A stretch of 64,000 nt of DNA, from the NCBI GenBank assembly GCA_022779285.1, contig JALFST010000008.1:33531-97530 (forward strand), given 5' to 3'. This DNA comes from Peptoniphilaceae bacterium. GTDB lineage: Bacteria; Bacillota; Clostridia; Tissierellales; Peptoniphilaceae. A model generated the notes under the pieces. The model was not told the origin of the DNA and ran no database searches. It saw only the letters and a program-made list of their open reading frames with translations. Numbering within the stretch: position 1 is the stretch's first letter; every line of letters starts with the position of its first letter. A program made the position numbers and the translations under genes. Positions 27,126-35,539 of the stretch are shown here, in pieces.

Positions 27126-27829
27126 GATTTCTCCAGCCTTCCGTTTACTTTTGACCAGGCTTTCTCCGCAGCATCCATCTGCGCCTGTCTCTTACTTGAT
27201 CCCACGCCGACAGCCACCTCTTGATGACCGGCTATCAGAGCATATGTATAACGCTTATTATGCTCGGGGCCGTCCACCTTCCTCTCTTTATAGAAAAACG
27301 GAATCTCCCTTTTTTGATAATATTCCTGAATTTTCGATTTGTAATCCACAAAGGCTCTGCCAACCTGAGTTTCTTCCTGAATGAGCGAATCGATTCGATC
27401 AGAAAAATATTGGTAAAGAAAATCATATCCTCCATCAAGGTAGATTGCTCCGCATACCGCCTCAAAGACATCGGAAATGATGGACGGCTTTTGCCTTCCT
27501 CCCTGAAGCTCTTCTCCGTGCCCGAGCACCACATATTGCGGCAGTCCCCAAGCTTCTCCGAGGAATGCAAACGAAGGCTCGGAAACGATCTGTATGCGTT
27601 TTTGTGTCAATGCCCCTTCGGCCTCCCGGGGAAATTTGTGATAGAGCAGATCACTGATGATCAGCTCCAATACGGCATCCCCCAAAAATTCCAGACGCTC
27701 GTAGCTGTCCAAACGTGTGCCGCCTGTTTCATTAATTGAGGAGCGGTGGACTGCCGCCTGTTCGACAATAGAGGTATCTGAAAAACGGTATCCGATTTTC
27801 TCTTCTAAAAATTCGCTGAGAGATCGCAT
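27116..27829 (-). CDS. rnc: Ribonuclease III
   Basis: Double-strand-specific endonuclease for rRNA and mRNA processing. The catalytic signature YERLEFLGDAVLELII is at about residues 43-58, followed by a second acidic site (SDVFEAVCGAIYLDGG), and the last 70 residues form a dsRNA-binding domain (YALIAGHQEVAVGVGSSKR). Length 237 is normal. It follows plsX by 14 bases; acpP, often between them, is missing. Confidence 0.97.
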   Translation of the reverse strand: MRSLSEFLEEKIGYRFSDTSIVEQAAVHRSSINETGGTRLDSYERLEFLGDAVLELIISDLLYHKFPREAEGALTQKRIQIVSEPSFAFLGEAWGLPQYVVLGHGEELQGGRQKPSIISDVFEAVCGAIYLDGGYDFLYQYFSDRIDSLIQEETQVGRAFVDYKSKIQEYYQKREIPFFYKERKVDGPEHNKRYTYALIAGHQEVAVGVGSSKRQAQMDAAEKAWSKVNGRLEKSCD

Positions 27830-27843
27830 AGAGACTCCTTTTC

Positions 27844-28845
27844 CTATTGTTCACCATCCTTATGATTTTCCGATGAAGCCAGCGCATCAAATATTCTCTG
27901 CGATGCTCCGCTTTCTGCGTAATTCAACGCTTCGGAAATAGCGAGCGCAAAGGTTTGAGCAGTCGAATTGCCGTGCGCCTTATAAATCGGTTTTCTTGTT
28001 CCCAGCATAGGCGCTCCGCCATACTGATGATAATCATAATCCTTGAGGGCTTGCTTCAGGGCTTTTTTTACCAGCAGAGCGCCAAGCATGGTGAGCGGAC
28101 CGGATTTCAAGGCCTTCTTAAGAACATGCATCAGAACGCTTGCCGTTCCCTCCATCGTCTTGATCGCAACATTTCCTGCAAATCCGTCGGAAATCACAAC
28201 ATCGCAAGGAGGAATCAGGAGCTCGCGAGCCTCGACATTCCCTACAAAATTCAGATCTGAGTTTTTCAGCAGCTGATAGGCTTCCGCGCTGCGAAGATCG
28301 CCCTTCTCCTCTTCTGTTCCTACATTGAGCAGCCCGATCCGAGGAGAATCGATGTGCATCACCTCTCTTGCATAGGCACTTGCCGCCAGTGCAAATTGGC
28401 GCAGGATTTGAGGTGTCGTATCCATACTTGCCCCGACATCACAAAGTAAGGTGCCTTGATTCCCGTTCGGAAGAATGACCGCAAGGCAGAGCCTTTTCAT
28501 ACCCGGCACACGCTTTGTAATGAAATAGCCTCCCGCCATGAGCGCACCGGTGCTTCCTGCCGAAAGCAAAACATCTCCATCCTCATTCAAGCGATTGAGC
28601 GCAATCACATTACTTGTGTTTTTTCTGCGGCGAATTGCCATAACCGGCGCTTCCTCATTTGTGATGTACTCCTCGGTATCGCAAAATTCAATGCCTGTCA
28701 AATCCTTTAACCCTGTACGCATGATGCTTTCCGGCCCTACAAGCACACAATCGAAATCTCGTTTTTCACGTGCAAGACGCACTCCCTCCGCCACCATGGA
28801 CGGTCCCCGATCGGAGCCGTAACAATCGATAATAATTTTAGTCAT
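27844..28845 (-). CDS. plsX: Phosphate acyltransferase PlsX
   Basis: Converts acyl-ACP to acyl-phosphate for phosphatidic acid synthesis. The 333-residue protein has the family start (MTKIIIDCYGSDRGP) and GSTGALMAGG, DVGASMDTTPQ and NVGTEEEKG segments. The usual first-block GGD is YGSD here. I take ATG 28845, with GGGGG five bases before it; the frame is open four codons further. It starts 20 bases after the T-run of the rpmF terminator. Genes for fab enzymes and acpP that often follow are not here. Confidence 0.94.
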   Translation of the reverse strand: MTKIIIDCYGSDRGPSMVAEGVRLAREKRDFDCVLVGPESIMRTGLKDLTGIEFCDTEEYITNEEAPVMAIRRRKNTSNVIALNRLNEDGDVLLSAGSTGALMAGGYFITKRVPGMKRLCLAVILPNGNQGTLLCDVGASMDTTPQILRQFALAASAYAREVMHIDSPRIGLLNVGTEEEKGDLRSAEAYQLLKNSDLNFVGNVEARELLIPPCDVVISDGFAGNVAIKTMEGTASVLMHVLKKALKSGPLTMLGALLVKKALKQALKDYDYHQYGGAPMLGTRKPIYKAHGNSTAQTFALAISEALNYAESGASQRIFDALASSENHKDGEQ

Positions 28846-28865
28846 GAATTCCCCCATCTTTTTTC

Positions 28866-28900
28866 AAAAAAAAAGCGTAGAAATCCGAAGATTCCTACAC
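28866..28900 (-). terminator. Intrinsic terminator after rpmF
   Basis: Minus strand GTGTAGGAATC, tetraloop TTCG, GATTTCTACGC (with G-T pairs) followed by nine T. It lies between rpmF and plsX. Confidence 0.92.
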
Positions 28901-28919
28901 TTCCTCGACGAAGAACGAA

Positions 28920-29102
28920 CTATGCGTTTACAGAGACAGCTTCCTTACCGTCATAGTAACCGCAGCTTTCGCATACGCGATGCGGCAATTTTGCTGCTCC
29001 GCAATTCGGGCAGGCAACAGTAGCATAAGTCTTTAAGCGATAGGACGAAGCTCTTCTTTTATCTCTTCTCGTTTTCGACGTTTTTCTCTTCGGTACAGCC
29101 AT
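28920..29102 (-). CDS. rpmF: 50S ribosomal protein L32, zinc-binding form
   Basis: Small large-subunit protein of 60 residues: [17 protein letters not shown], then a four-cysteine ribbon CPNC...CESC (about residues 30-46). All four zinc ligands are kept, so this is the zinc-dependent (C+) paralogue. ATG 29102 is preceded by GAAGGAGGTGTTTCC, a very strong site. The DUF177 gene (yceD) that commonly precedes rpmF is absent; tmcAL diverges instead. Driven by a consensus promoter. Confidence 0.97.
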   Translation of the reverse strand: MAVPKRKTSKTRRDKRRASSYRLKTYATVACPNCGAAKLPHRVCESCGYYDGKEAVSVNA

Positions 29103-29149
29103 GGAAACACCTCCTTCGCCAATCTTGTTTATTAAAGAATAACACAAGA

Positions 29150-29178
29150 ATTATACGTAGTTGAGCGGTGCTTGTCAA
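29150..29178 (-). promoter_or_regulatory. rpmF promoter, full consensus
   Basis: TTGACA (29178-29173), 17 bases, TATAAT (29155-29150) on the minus strand, matching both sigma-A hexamers exactly. It should drive rpmF strongly, and plsX-rnc-smc-ftsY by read-through of the rpmF terminator. Confidence 0.92.
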
Positions 29179-29201
29179 GATTTCTTTGAATATTGTATCA
29201 T
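29172..29201 (+). promoter_or_regulatory. Probable tmcAL promoter overlapping the rpmF -35
   Basis: Plus strand TTGTCA (29172-29177), 18 bases, TATCAT (29196-29201). The -35 shares five base pairs with the rpmF -35, so the two promoters should compete for polymerase. Confidence 0.55.
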
Positions 29202-29229
29202 GGGATTGCAGAAAGGAAAATAATCCGAC

Positions 29230-30381
29230 ATGATTTCATCCCCTCCAAAAGTATGCGGTATCGTCTGTGAGTTCAATCCTCTGCATGCAGGACACCGCTA
29301 TCTCATTGAAAAAACAAAAAAGAAATATGATATCGTATGTGGCGTCATGTCCGCATCCTTCGTACAACGCGGTGCGCCGGCGATTATCGATCCGTGGACA
29401 AGAGCGCAAATTGCGATCTCGCAGGGAATGGATCTCGTTATTGAGCTTCCCGCGGCATATTCCCTGCAAAGCGCAGAGCAGTTTGCTTTGGGAGCTGTTC
29501 AGACGCTTTCTCTAATACCGGAAGTTTGTGCACTGAGCTTCGGCATTGAAAAAGAATATCCCCTGTCCGGTCTTTATGATCTGCTCAAAAGCGTCAATCA
29601 TGAGCAATCTCAATTACAGATACGGCAATCCATGCAAAATGGTCTTTCCTACCGCTCCGCCATGGAGCAGGCGATAGGAATTCCCTTGCGTCCCAATGCT
29701 ATTTTGGCATTCAACTATATTCGTGCCATCGAAGCTCTGAAGCTGGATTGGGAAATCCTGCCGGTGGGCCGGATCGGCGCTCAGCATGATGAAGCGATCC
29801 TCCATCCCGAATGCTCCTCGGCTTCGCAGCTCCGTGCTCTTCTGACAAGCGGCCAAGATGTTTCCGATCAGCTTCCCGGACTGCCGAAGGAAATCCTGAA
29901 AAACGGCAGCCGGCTTACAGAATCCCTCAACGGATTGTATCCCTATCTCATCTATGCGGATGCATTGAAAAACCTGCATCTTGAACGCTCAGTCCACTAT
30001 GAACAGGGAATGGATATTCGATTCCTTCGTTTCTTAAAGGAAACCGGCAATGTAGATCAAGCCGTCGAGCTTTCCGCCAATAAGAGGCAGTCCAAGTCTC
30101 GCTACCGCCGCATGATTCTGACAAGCGTGTTAAAGGTACCTAAACAGCTTCCTCCTGTGGACTATCTGCGTCCCCTCGCTTTCAATCAGCGCGGACGAAC
30201 CCTGCTGCGAGGATGCTCGTGCAATATCCTTCAAAAAAAATGGAGCAGGCCTCCCTCCGAAAGTCAGCAAATGCTTGTGAGCATCAGCAAAAAAGCCGAA
30301 CAGCTGCAATCCCTGCTCAATCCGCACGGCATCTTTACCTCCATACCGAAGTACTATTTTCCCGGCGAATCCAAAGAATAA
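29230..30381 (+). CDS. tmcAL: tRNA(Met) cytidine acetate ligase
   Basis: Forms N4-acetylcytidine at the wobble base of elongator tRNA-Met from acetate and ATP. The 383-residue protein has the nucleotidyltransferase HxGH motif in EFNPLHAGHRYLIE (residues 14-27), then MSASFVQRGAPAIIDPW and a SxxSQLR-like segment SSASQLRALL, as in the YlbM/TmcAL family. It is one of only three plus-strand genes and lies divergent from rpmF. Its end overlaps the end of the convergent Mur ligase gene by 28 bases. Confidence 0.92.
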   Translation: MISSPPKVCGIVCEFNPLHAGHRYLIEKTKKKYDIVCGVMSASFVQRGAPAIIDPWTRAQIAISQGMDLVIELPAAYSLQSAEQFALGAVQTLSLIPEVCALSFGIEKEYPLSGLYDLLKSVNHEQSQLQIRQSMQNGLSYRSAMEQAIGIPLRPNAILAFNYIRAIEALKLDWEILPVGRIGAQHDEAILHPECSSASQLRALLTSGQDVSDQLPGLPKEILKNGSRLTESLNGLYPYLIYADALKNLHLERSVHYEQGMDIRFLRFLKETGNVDQAVELSANKRQSKSRYRRMILTSVLKVPKQLPPVDYLRPLAFNQRGRTLLRGCSCNILQKKWSRPPSESQQMLVSISKKAEQLQSLLNPHGIFTSIPKYYFPGESKE

Positions 30382-31892
30382 TTCTTGTTCCAATCATCGA
30401 TCATTTCTTGTGCGATTCGGCTATCCGAGAGATAGAATTCATATTTTCCTCTGATTTTTTGTGTGTTCTCAGCACCCTTTCCGAGAAAGAGCAGAATCAG
30501 GGGATTTTTTTCGCTCAAATGCTCTCGTCCGATGCGCATCGATTCACGAAGAGCCTCTTCACGATCCTCGATACTCACCCACGGACAATGCATAAAATCC
30601 AAATATTGACCGATGTCCTGATTGATTTCCTGTACAGGTTCGTAATTAGGATCCTCAGCAGTCAAAACGCAATAATCCGCATATTTCCCTGCCACCTCTC
30701 CGAGATCTTTCCTTCTGTTCAACGCCTTTCCTCCTGCGCTGCCAAATACGAGAAGTACTCCTGCGTTCGGATGCATTTCTCGCACAGACTGCAGCAAGGT
30801 CTCGAAGCTCAGGCGATTGTGAGCATAGTCTACATAAATAAACAATCTCTCATCAAAAGAAAAATAGACCTCCATTCGTCCGGGAACAAAAGCATTGCTC
30901 AGACCCTCACGTATTGAGTCCCGATCTATCCCCATCTCCATGGCAATTGCATCTGCGACCAAAGCATTTTCCGCATTGAAGCTGCCATGTGCCGGAATCC
31001 ATAATGTCTGTGTACATTCCTGATCGGATAAGGAGATGGTAAGTCCCCTTGCATCCTCCTCTACGGAATTCAAAATATAATCCGGCTTGCCGGAGCCTCC
31101 TCTTTTTCCTACATAAACTCTTTTTGACGATTTTGCGGCTTCCTCCTCAATCTCTGAAAAATGATCGCTTCCCATGTTCAGGATTGCGACATGGGACTGA
31201 GAAAAAATGCGAAGCTTGGATGTGAAGTAATCCGCAAAATCCGAATGCTCGATCGGAGAAATATGATCCTCCGAAATGTTTAAAAATGCGCAATATTGAA
31301 AATACAGCCCCGTCGTACGGCCATATTTCAAGGCCTGCGAGGACACCTCCATAATCACGGTATCGACGCCGTTTTGAACGCATCGATTCAGAAAAGAAAA
31401 GAGCTCAAAGGGCTCCGGCGTAGAAAGCGAGGAATCCTCCTTCTCCGCACCATCAAAATTGTAAATTGAGGAAATCATTCCGGAAGGTGCACAATGATGT
31501 TTCCTTGCCCATGCATCATAAATCGTATGCAAATAAACACAGGTTGTTGATTTTCCCTTTGTGCCGGTAATGCCGACAAGTCTTAATTTTGCCTCAGGGT
31601 GATCGTAAAACAAGCTCGCAGCCGGAGCCAGAACCCTGCGCATGGAAGTCACGATCATTCCCGGGATGGACACACCGTAATCCGCCTCGGAAATATAGGC
31701 GACCGCTCCCTTTTGAATCGCCTCCTCTAAGTATTCTTTCCGAAATGCATTCCCCTTGCAAAAAAACAGAGTTCCCGGTTTCACATCCTTGGAATTATAA
31801 GAAATTTCATGGATAGAGATTTCTGAAATGTCTCCGACATTTTTTATAATTTCTGATTTCAAATGCTCTTGAAATTGCTTCAGCGCAAACAT
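30354..31892 (-). CDS. murE: MurE-type UDP-MurNAc-tripeptide synthetase, probably not mDAP-specific
   Basis: Adds the third stem-peptide amino acid to UDP-MurNAc-L-Ala-D-Glu. The 512 residues show the substrate domain with YNSKDVKPGTLFFC, the ATP loop GITGTKGKSTTCVYLH, EVSSQALKYGR, and the C-terminal domain. The selectivity loop reads TAEDPNYEP where mDAP-using MurE has DNPR, so the Arg that holds mDAP is missing; L-Lys or L-Orn is more likely (inference). Start ATG 31892 has GGAG six bases before. It begins 26 bases after the terminator of the upstream coiled-coil gene. A MurE-like paralogue with another role is possible. Confidence 0.85.
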   Translation of the reverse strand: MFALKQFQEHLKSEIIKNVGDISEISIHEISYNSKDVKPGTLFFCKGNAFRKEYLEEAIQKGAVAYISEADYGVSIPGMIVTSMRRVLAPAASLFYDHPEAKLRLVGITGTKGKSTTCVYLHTIYDAWARKHHCAPSGMISSIYNFDGAEKEDSSLSTPEPFELFSFLNRCVQNGVDTVIMEVSSQALKYGRTTGLYFQYCAFLNISEDHISPIEHSDFADYFTSKLRIFSQSHVAILNMGSDHFSEIEEEAAKSSKRVYVGKRGGSGKPDYILNSVEEDARGLTISLSDQECTQTLWIPAHGSFNAENALVADAIAMEMGIDRDSIREGLSNAFVPGRMEVYFSFDERLFIYVDYAHNRLSFETLLQSVREMHPNAGVLLVFGSAGGKALNRRKDLGEVAGKYADYCVLTAEDPNYEPVQEINQDIGQYLDFMHCPWVSIEDREEALRESMRIGREHLSEKNPLILLFLGKGAENTQKIRGKYEFYLSDSRIAQEMIDDWNKNYSLDSPGK

Positions 31893-31918
31893 GCTCATCT
31901 CCGTTCCCTTAGAATGAT

Positions 31919-31944
31919 AAAAAAAGAGAGTCTCACGACTCTCT
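31919..31944 (-). terminator. Intrinsic terminator between the coiled-coil gene and murE
   Basis: AGAGAGTC, loop GTGA, GACTCTCT on the minus strand followed by seven T. The murE ribosome-binding site follows almost at once. Confidence 0.92.
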
Positions 31945-31953
31945 GGAAGGTTC

Positions 31954-32424
31954 TTACTTCAGCTCTGACCGATTATGATCCAGCTCGGCGATGACAGTGC
32001 GGAGATTTTCCTGTGTATTGCTGAGGACCTCATCAATATAGGAAAACACACCCTCTCGAATCTGGCGAGACTGCTGCTGCGCATTGTTCACCATCTCCTC
32101 CGCCTGACGAGTCGCCATCTGTGTGATCCGATGCTCGCTTACAAGCTCGTTGAAGCGGTTTTGTGCATCCCGATCCACCTCCGCTGCTCGATTTTTCGCT
32201 TGCTCTGTCAGCTGAGAGGCTTGTTCATTTGCCTCTTGTAAAATACGATCGCGTTCGTCATTCACCCATTTCGCCTGACGGATTTCCTCCGGCAAGCTTG
32301 AGCGGATTTCCTTCACAATCTCAAAAATCTCATCGGGATCGACGGCAACCTTTTTGGAAAAAGGAATGTTTGATGCATCATCCAAAACGTCTTCAAGCTC
32401 TTCGATCAATTGTAAAATATCCAT
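31954..32424 (-). CDS. Coiled-coil protein (DivIVA- / ATP-synthase-b-like)
   Basis: Hypothetical cytosolic protein of 156 residues. The first 50 residues are acidic (MDILQLIEELEDVLDDA), and residues 55-150 form a continuous Gln/Ala/Glu/Arg-rich coiled coil (ANEQASQLTEQAKNRAAEV). There is no membrane helix or catalytic motif. Proteins like this commonly follow coaD in Clostridia and are labelled ATPase or DivIVA-like only by coiled-coil similarity. A structural or cell-division role is possible but unproven. It follows coaD by 9 bases and is followed by a terminator. Confidence 0.8.
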   Translation of the reverse strand: MDILQLIEELEDVLDDASNIPFSKKVAVDPDEIFEIVKEIRSSLPEEIRQAKWVNDERDRILQEANEQASQLTEQAKNRAAEVDRDAQNRFNELVSEHRITQMATRQAEEMVNNAQQQSRQIREGVFSYIDEVLSNTQENLRTVIAELDHNRSELK

Positions 32425-32433
32425 GATTCCCCC

Positions 32434-32949
32434 TTAGATCTGGCCGCTCTGTTCCGATGGCAGAACATCACCGGCTATTGAAAATTTTTCCCGGAGCTTT
32501 CGTTCCACATTTTTGGGCACAAGACCGGAAACATCACCGCCATAGCTTGCCACTTCTCTCGCAAAGCTGGAGCTCACATAAGAAAAGCGTTCATCCGTAA
32601 TCAAAAAGATTGTCTCCATAGAAGGTGCAAGCGATCGATTTAAAAGCGCAAGCTGCCTTTCATAGTGGAAATCCGGAGAGGTCCGCAATCCGCGTACTAC
32701 CGCATCAGCATGCTCTCTTTTCACGAAATCGACCAGCAAGCCGGAAAAACTCTTTATTGTTACATTATCATAATCATACAACAGTTCCTCGAGCATTTCA
32801 ATTTTTTCATGATCTGTAAAGAGTCTCCCTTTTTGCTGATTCGCAAGCACTGCAACAACAAGCTCTTCAAACATATGCGCCGCTCTTTGAATCACATCAA
32901 GATGTCCGTACGTGACCGGATCAAAGCTTCCCGGAAAAATCACCTTCAT
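32434..32949 (-). CDS. coaD: Phosphopantetheine adenylyltransferase
   Basis: Penultimate step of coenzyme A synthesis. The 171 residues have the nucleotidyltransferase PGSFDPVTYGHLDVI (TxGH at residues 15-18), VVRGLRTSPDF, and the ISSS-type region YVSSSFAREVASYGGDVSGLVP. Length is normal. Its ATG overlaps the rsmD stop by four bases. Confidence 0.97.
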   Translation of the reverse strand: MKVIFPGSFDPVTYGHLDVIQRAAHMFEELVVAVLANQQKGRLFTDHEKIEMLEELLYDYDNVTIKSFSGLLVDFVKREHADAVVRGLRTSPDFHYERQLALLNRSLAPSMETIFLITDERFSYVSSSFAREVASYGGDVSGLVPKNVERKLREKFSIAGDVLPSEQSGQI

Positions 32950-33497
32950 GACCGTTCCTCCTTAAAAATTTGGATTTGTGTATTTTTGTATATTCTCTGA
33001 AAAATACACCGAAACCCCTTAAGCCCGCAGGACCATGGATCCTCCGCAGCGCTTTCCACCACAACGATTCCATCCTTTTTCAGCTTTTTTGAATGCCGCA
33101 GGGCTTCTATCGCCTCAAACTCATACCCCTTTTGATAGGGCGGATCCATATAAACATAATCCAGCTGGCGATCCACACGTTCAATGCCTCGTCGAAAATC
33201 GCCATGCAAAATACGAGCATTTTCTTCCAGGCGCGTTTTCTGTAAATTTGCCTGTAGAATGGGAATCAAGGGCTTTGCAATTTCAGAAAAAAAACAATAA
33301 CCCGCGCCTCTTGACAAGAATTCAATTCCCATTTGTCCGCTTCCTGCGAAAAGATCCAGAACGACCGCACCCTGTCGAATGGGCTGCAGAATATTCATAA
33401 CCGCTTCTTTTACCATAGCCTCCGTCGGCCTTGTTCGATCCTGATTTTTCGGAGACTCCAGCTTCCTGCCTCTGCATTTTCCGGCGATAACTCTCAT
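32946..33497 (-). CDS. rsmD: 16S rRNA (guanine966-N2)-methyltransferase
   Basis: Methylates G966 of 16S rRNA. The 183 residues have RVIAGKCRGRKL at the N-terminus, SAM motif VLDLFAGSGQMGIEFLSRG, and the catalytic YMDPPYQKG. The rsmD-coaD pair is conserved in Bacillota. It follows recG by 12 bases. Confidence 0.96.
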   Translation of the reverse strand: MRVIAGKCRGRKLESPKNQDRTRPTEAMVKEAVMNILQPIRQGAVVLDLFAGSGQMGIEFLSRGAGYCFFSEIAKPLIPILQANLQKTRLEENARILHGDFRRGIERVDRQLDYVYMDPPYQKGYEFEAIEALRHSKKLKKDGIVVVESAAEDPWSCGLKGFRCIFQRIYKNTQIQIFKEERS

Positions 33498-33509
33498 ATT
33501 TCTCCATTC

Positions 33510-35537
33510 TTAGTTGAACGTGATTTCTTTCATTTGCTGATAGCTTTTTTTGACGAAGCTGCGCAAGGGCTCTTCCAATTCCCCTATGCTCTGTACCGAA
33601 CGATAATATTGATTGAGAAACTCTCTTGCAATTTCACGTGCCTCCCGATCCTTTTTCAAATCGATTGCATCCGTCATGCCATGCTGTCTCAATCCCCATC
33701 TTTCTCCGGCGCCTCGGTCTCGTAAATCCATTTTCGCAATTTCCAGTCCATCATGCAAGCGCTCAAATCGTTTTAATCGTTTCAGGGCTTCCGCAGACCT
33801 TGTAGACGCTATAAGAATGCAAAAGGATGGATACTCTCCGCGTCCCACTCTGCCCCGCAATTGGTGAAGCTGTGCCAGACCGAACCGATCGGCGGCCAGC
33901 ACAAGCATCATGGTTGCATTGGCAATATCAATGCCCACTTCAATCACGGTTGTCGCAATCAGAATGTCAATTTTCTTTTGCCGGAAAGCCGATAAAATAG
34001 CCGCTTTTTCATCAGCCCGATTGCGTCCCGTAAGAACTCCAAGTGAATATGGCAGACGGTTCTCTTGCAAGTAGCCGCGCAAGCGGCGCTCCACCTGCAC
34101 AACCGACCAATGATCCTCCTCATCTTCAATACGCGGACAAACAAGATAAGCCTGATGTCCCTCAGCGATTTCCTGCAGCATACGCCGTATCGAGATCAGC
34201 TCTCCTGCAGGGGAAACGGCTGCCGTTTCCACAGGACGCCTGCCGGGAGGCAATCCTTTTATACGGGTGACAGACAGCTCTCCGATTTCGACAAGCCGGA
34301 GCGTGCGTGGAATCGGAGTCGCGGAAAGCACCAAAGCATTCGGAAATATCGCTTTTTGCTCTAATTTCGCCCGCTGCGACACGCCGAATCGATGCTGCTC
34401 ATCCGTAATGGTCAGTCCCAGCTTCAGAAATGTAAACGACTCGGAAAACAAAGCGTGTGTCCCGATAAAAATTCCGGGTTGGCCTGATGCAGCAGCTGAC
34501 AAGACTGCAGATCTCCGCTCGGCAGAATCCGCACCCGTACTCAAATAAACGGGAATATCCAACGCCCGGAAAATCGACCTTGCTTTATCATAGTGCTGTA
34601 CAGCCAGAACCTCTGTCGGTGCCATCATGGCAACCTGAAAACCATTGCACACAGCTTCATAGGCAAGAGCAAAAGCAAGAACGGTTTTTCCGGATCCGAC
34701 ATCTCCTAAAAGCAACCGGTTCATGGGGATATCGCTATACAAATCCTTGCGAATTTCCGTTAGGGCATCTTTTTGCATTTTCGTAAGTGAAAAAGGGATC
34801 CGCTTCAAAAAAGGGGCGATATCCACTTTCTTCATGGACGGTCCGCATTTCTTGAATGCATCGATACGAAGCTGGCGCATTGCAAATAGCTCCACGATTT
34901 GTTCTCGTACCCGCATTTCCATCGTTGCTTTTTCCAAAGCCTCCCATGACTCCGGAAAATGTATGCTGTGAAGCAATTTCTCTATCGGAGTAAAGTCATG
35001 TCTGCGAAGAAAGGAGTCCGGCAAGATTTCAAGCTCTGATAAGGAAACTTCTTCTAATGCACGGCGAGTGATATCAACACGGAACCGGTTATTGATTCCA
35101 TCTGTCAGCGGATATACAGGAAGAATTCCTAAAAAATCTGACATATCCTCCGATTCCCTTTGCATTTTCGGATCGGCAATCTGATTTTCCTTTTCCGAAT
35201 ATGTTCCATAAAGATAAAAGGAATCTCCGATTCGAAGATTCCTTGCAAGATATCTCTGATTGTGCCAGACCACGTTGATGGAGCCGGTCTCATCCGAGAA
35301 GACGGCTCTTTGCAGAGTGCGCTTTCCGGGTAAATAGAGAATGCGGTGCAAAGAAGTCAGCTTGCCGCGGACAAGGACGGTTTCTCCATCCTCTAAAGCA
35401 TCCATGCACATTTTCCGACTGCGGTCTTCATATCGCCTCGGAACCTGCAGCAAAAGATCTTCTGCGGAATGAATGCCCAACTTCTCTAAAATTGCCTTTT
35501 TCTTCGGGCCCACGCCACGTAATGCTTCAATCTGCAT
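33510..35537 (-). CDS. recG: ATP-dependent DNA helicase RecG
   Basis: Branch-migration helicase that reverses stalled forks and resolves recombination intermediates. The 675 residues contain the N-terminal wedge/OB region (ETVLVRGKLTSLHRI), Walker A LLLGDVGSGKTVLAFA, DEQHRFGV (motif II), SATPIPRTL (motif III) and QLRGRVGRGE (motif VI). Length is typical. The fakA stop is two bases before its start, so the genes are probably coupled. Confidence 0.97.
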   Translation of the reverse strand: MQIEALRGVGPKKKAILEKLGIHSAEDLLLQVPRRYEDRSRKMCMDALEDGETVLVRGKLTSLHRILYLPGKRTLQRAVFSDETGSINVVWHNQRYLARNLRIGDSFYLYGTYSEKENQIADPKMQRESEDMSDFLGILPVYPLTDGINNRFRVDITRRALEEVSLSELEILPDSFLRRHDFTPIEKLLHSIHFPESWEALEKATMEMRVREQIVELFAMRQLRIDAFKKCGPSMKKVDIAPFLKRIPFSLTKMQKDALTEIRKDLYSDIPMNRLLLGDVGSGKTVLAFALAYEAVCNGFQVAMMAPTEVLAVQHYDKARSIFRALDIPVYLSTGADSAERRSAVLSAAASGQPGIFIGTHALFSESFTFLKLGLTITDEQHRFGVSQRAKLEQKAIFPNALVLSATPIPRTLRLVEIGELSVTRIKGLPPGRRPVETAAVSPAGELISIRRMLQEIAEGHQAYLVCPRIEDEEDHWSVVQVERRLRGYLQENRLPYSLGVLTGRNRADEKAAILSAFRQKKIDILIATTVIEVGIDIANATMMLVLAADRFGLAQLHQLRGRVGRGEYPSFCILIASTRSAEALKRLKRFERLHDGLEIAKMDLRDRGAGERWGLRQHGMTDAIDLKKDREAREIAREFLNQYYRSVQSIGELEEPLRSFVKKSYQQMKEITFN

Positions 35538-35539
35538 AA

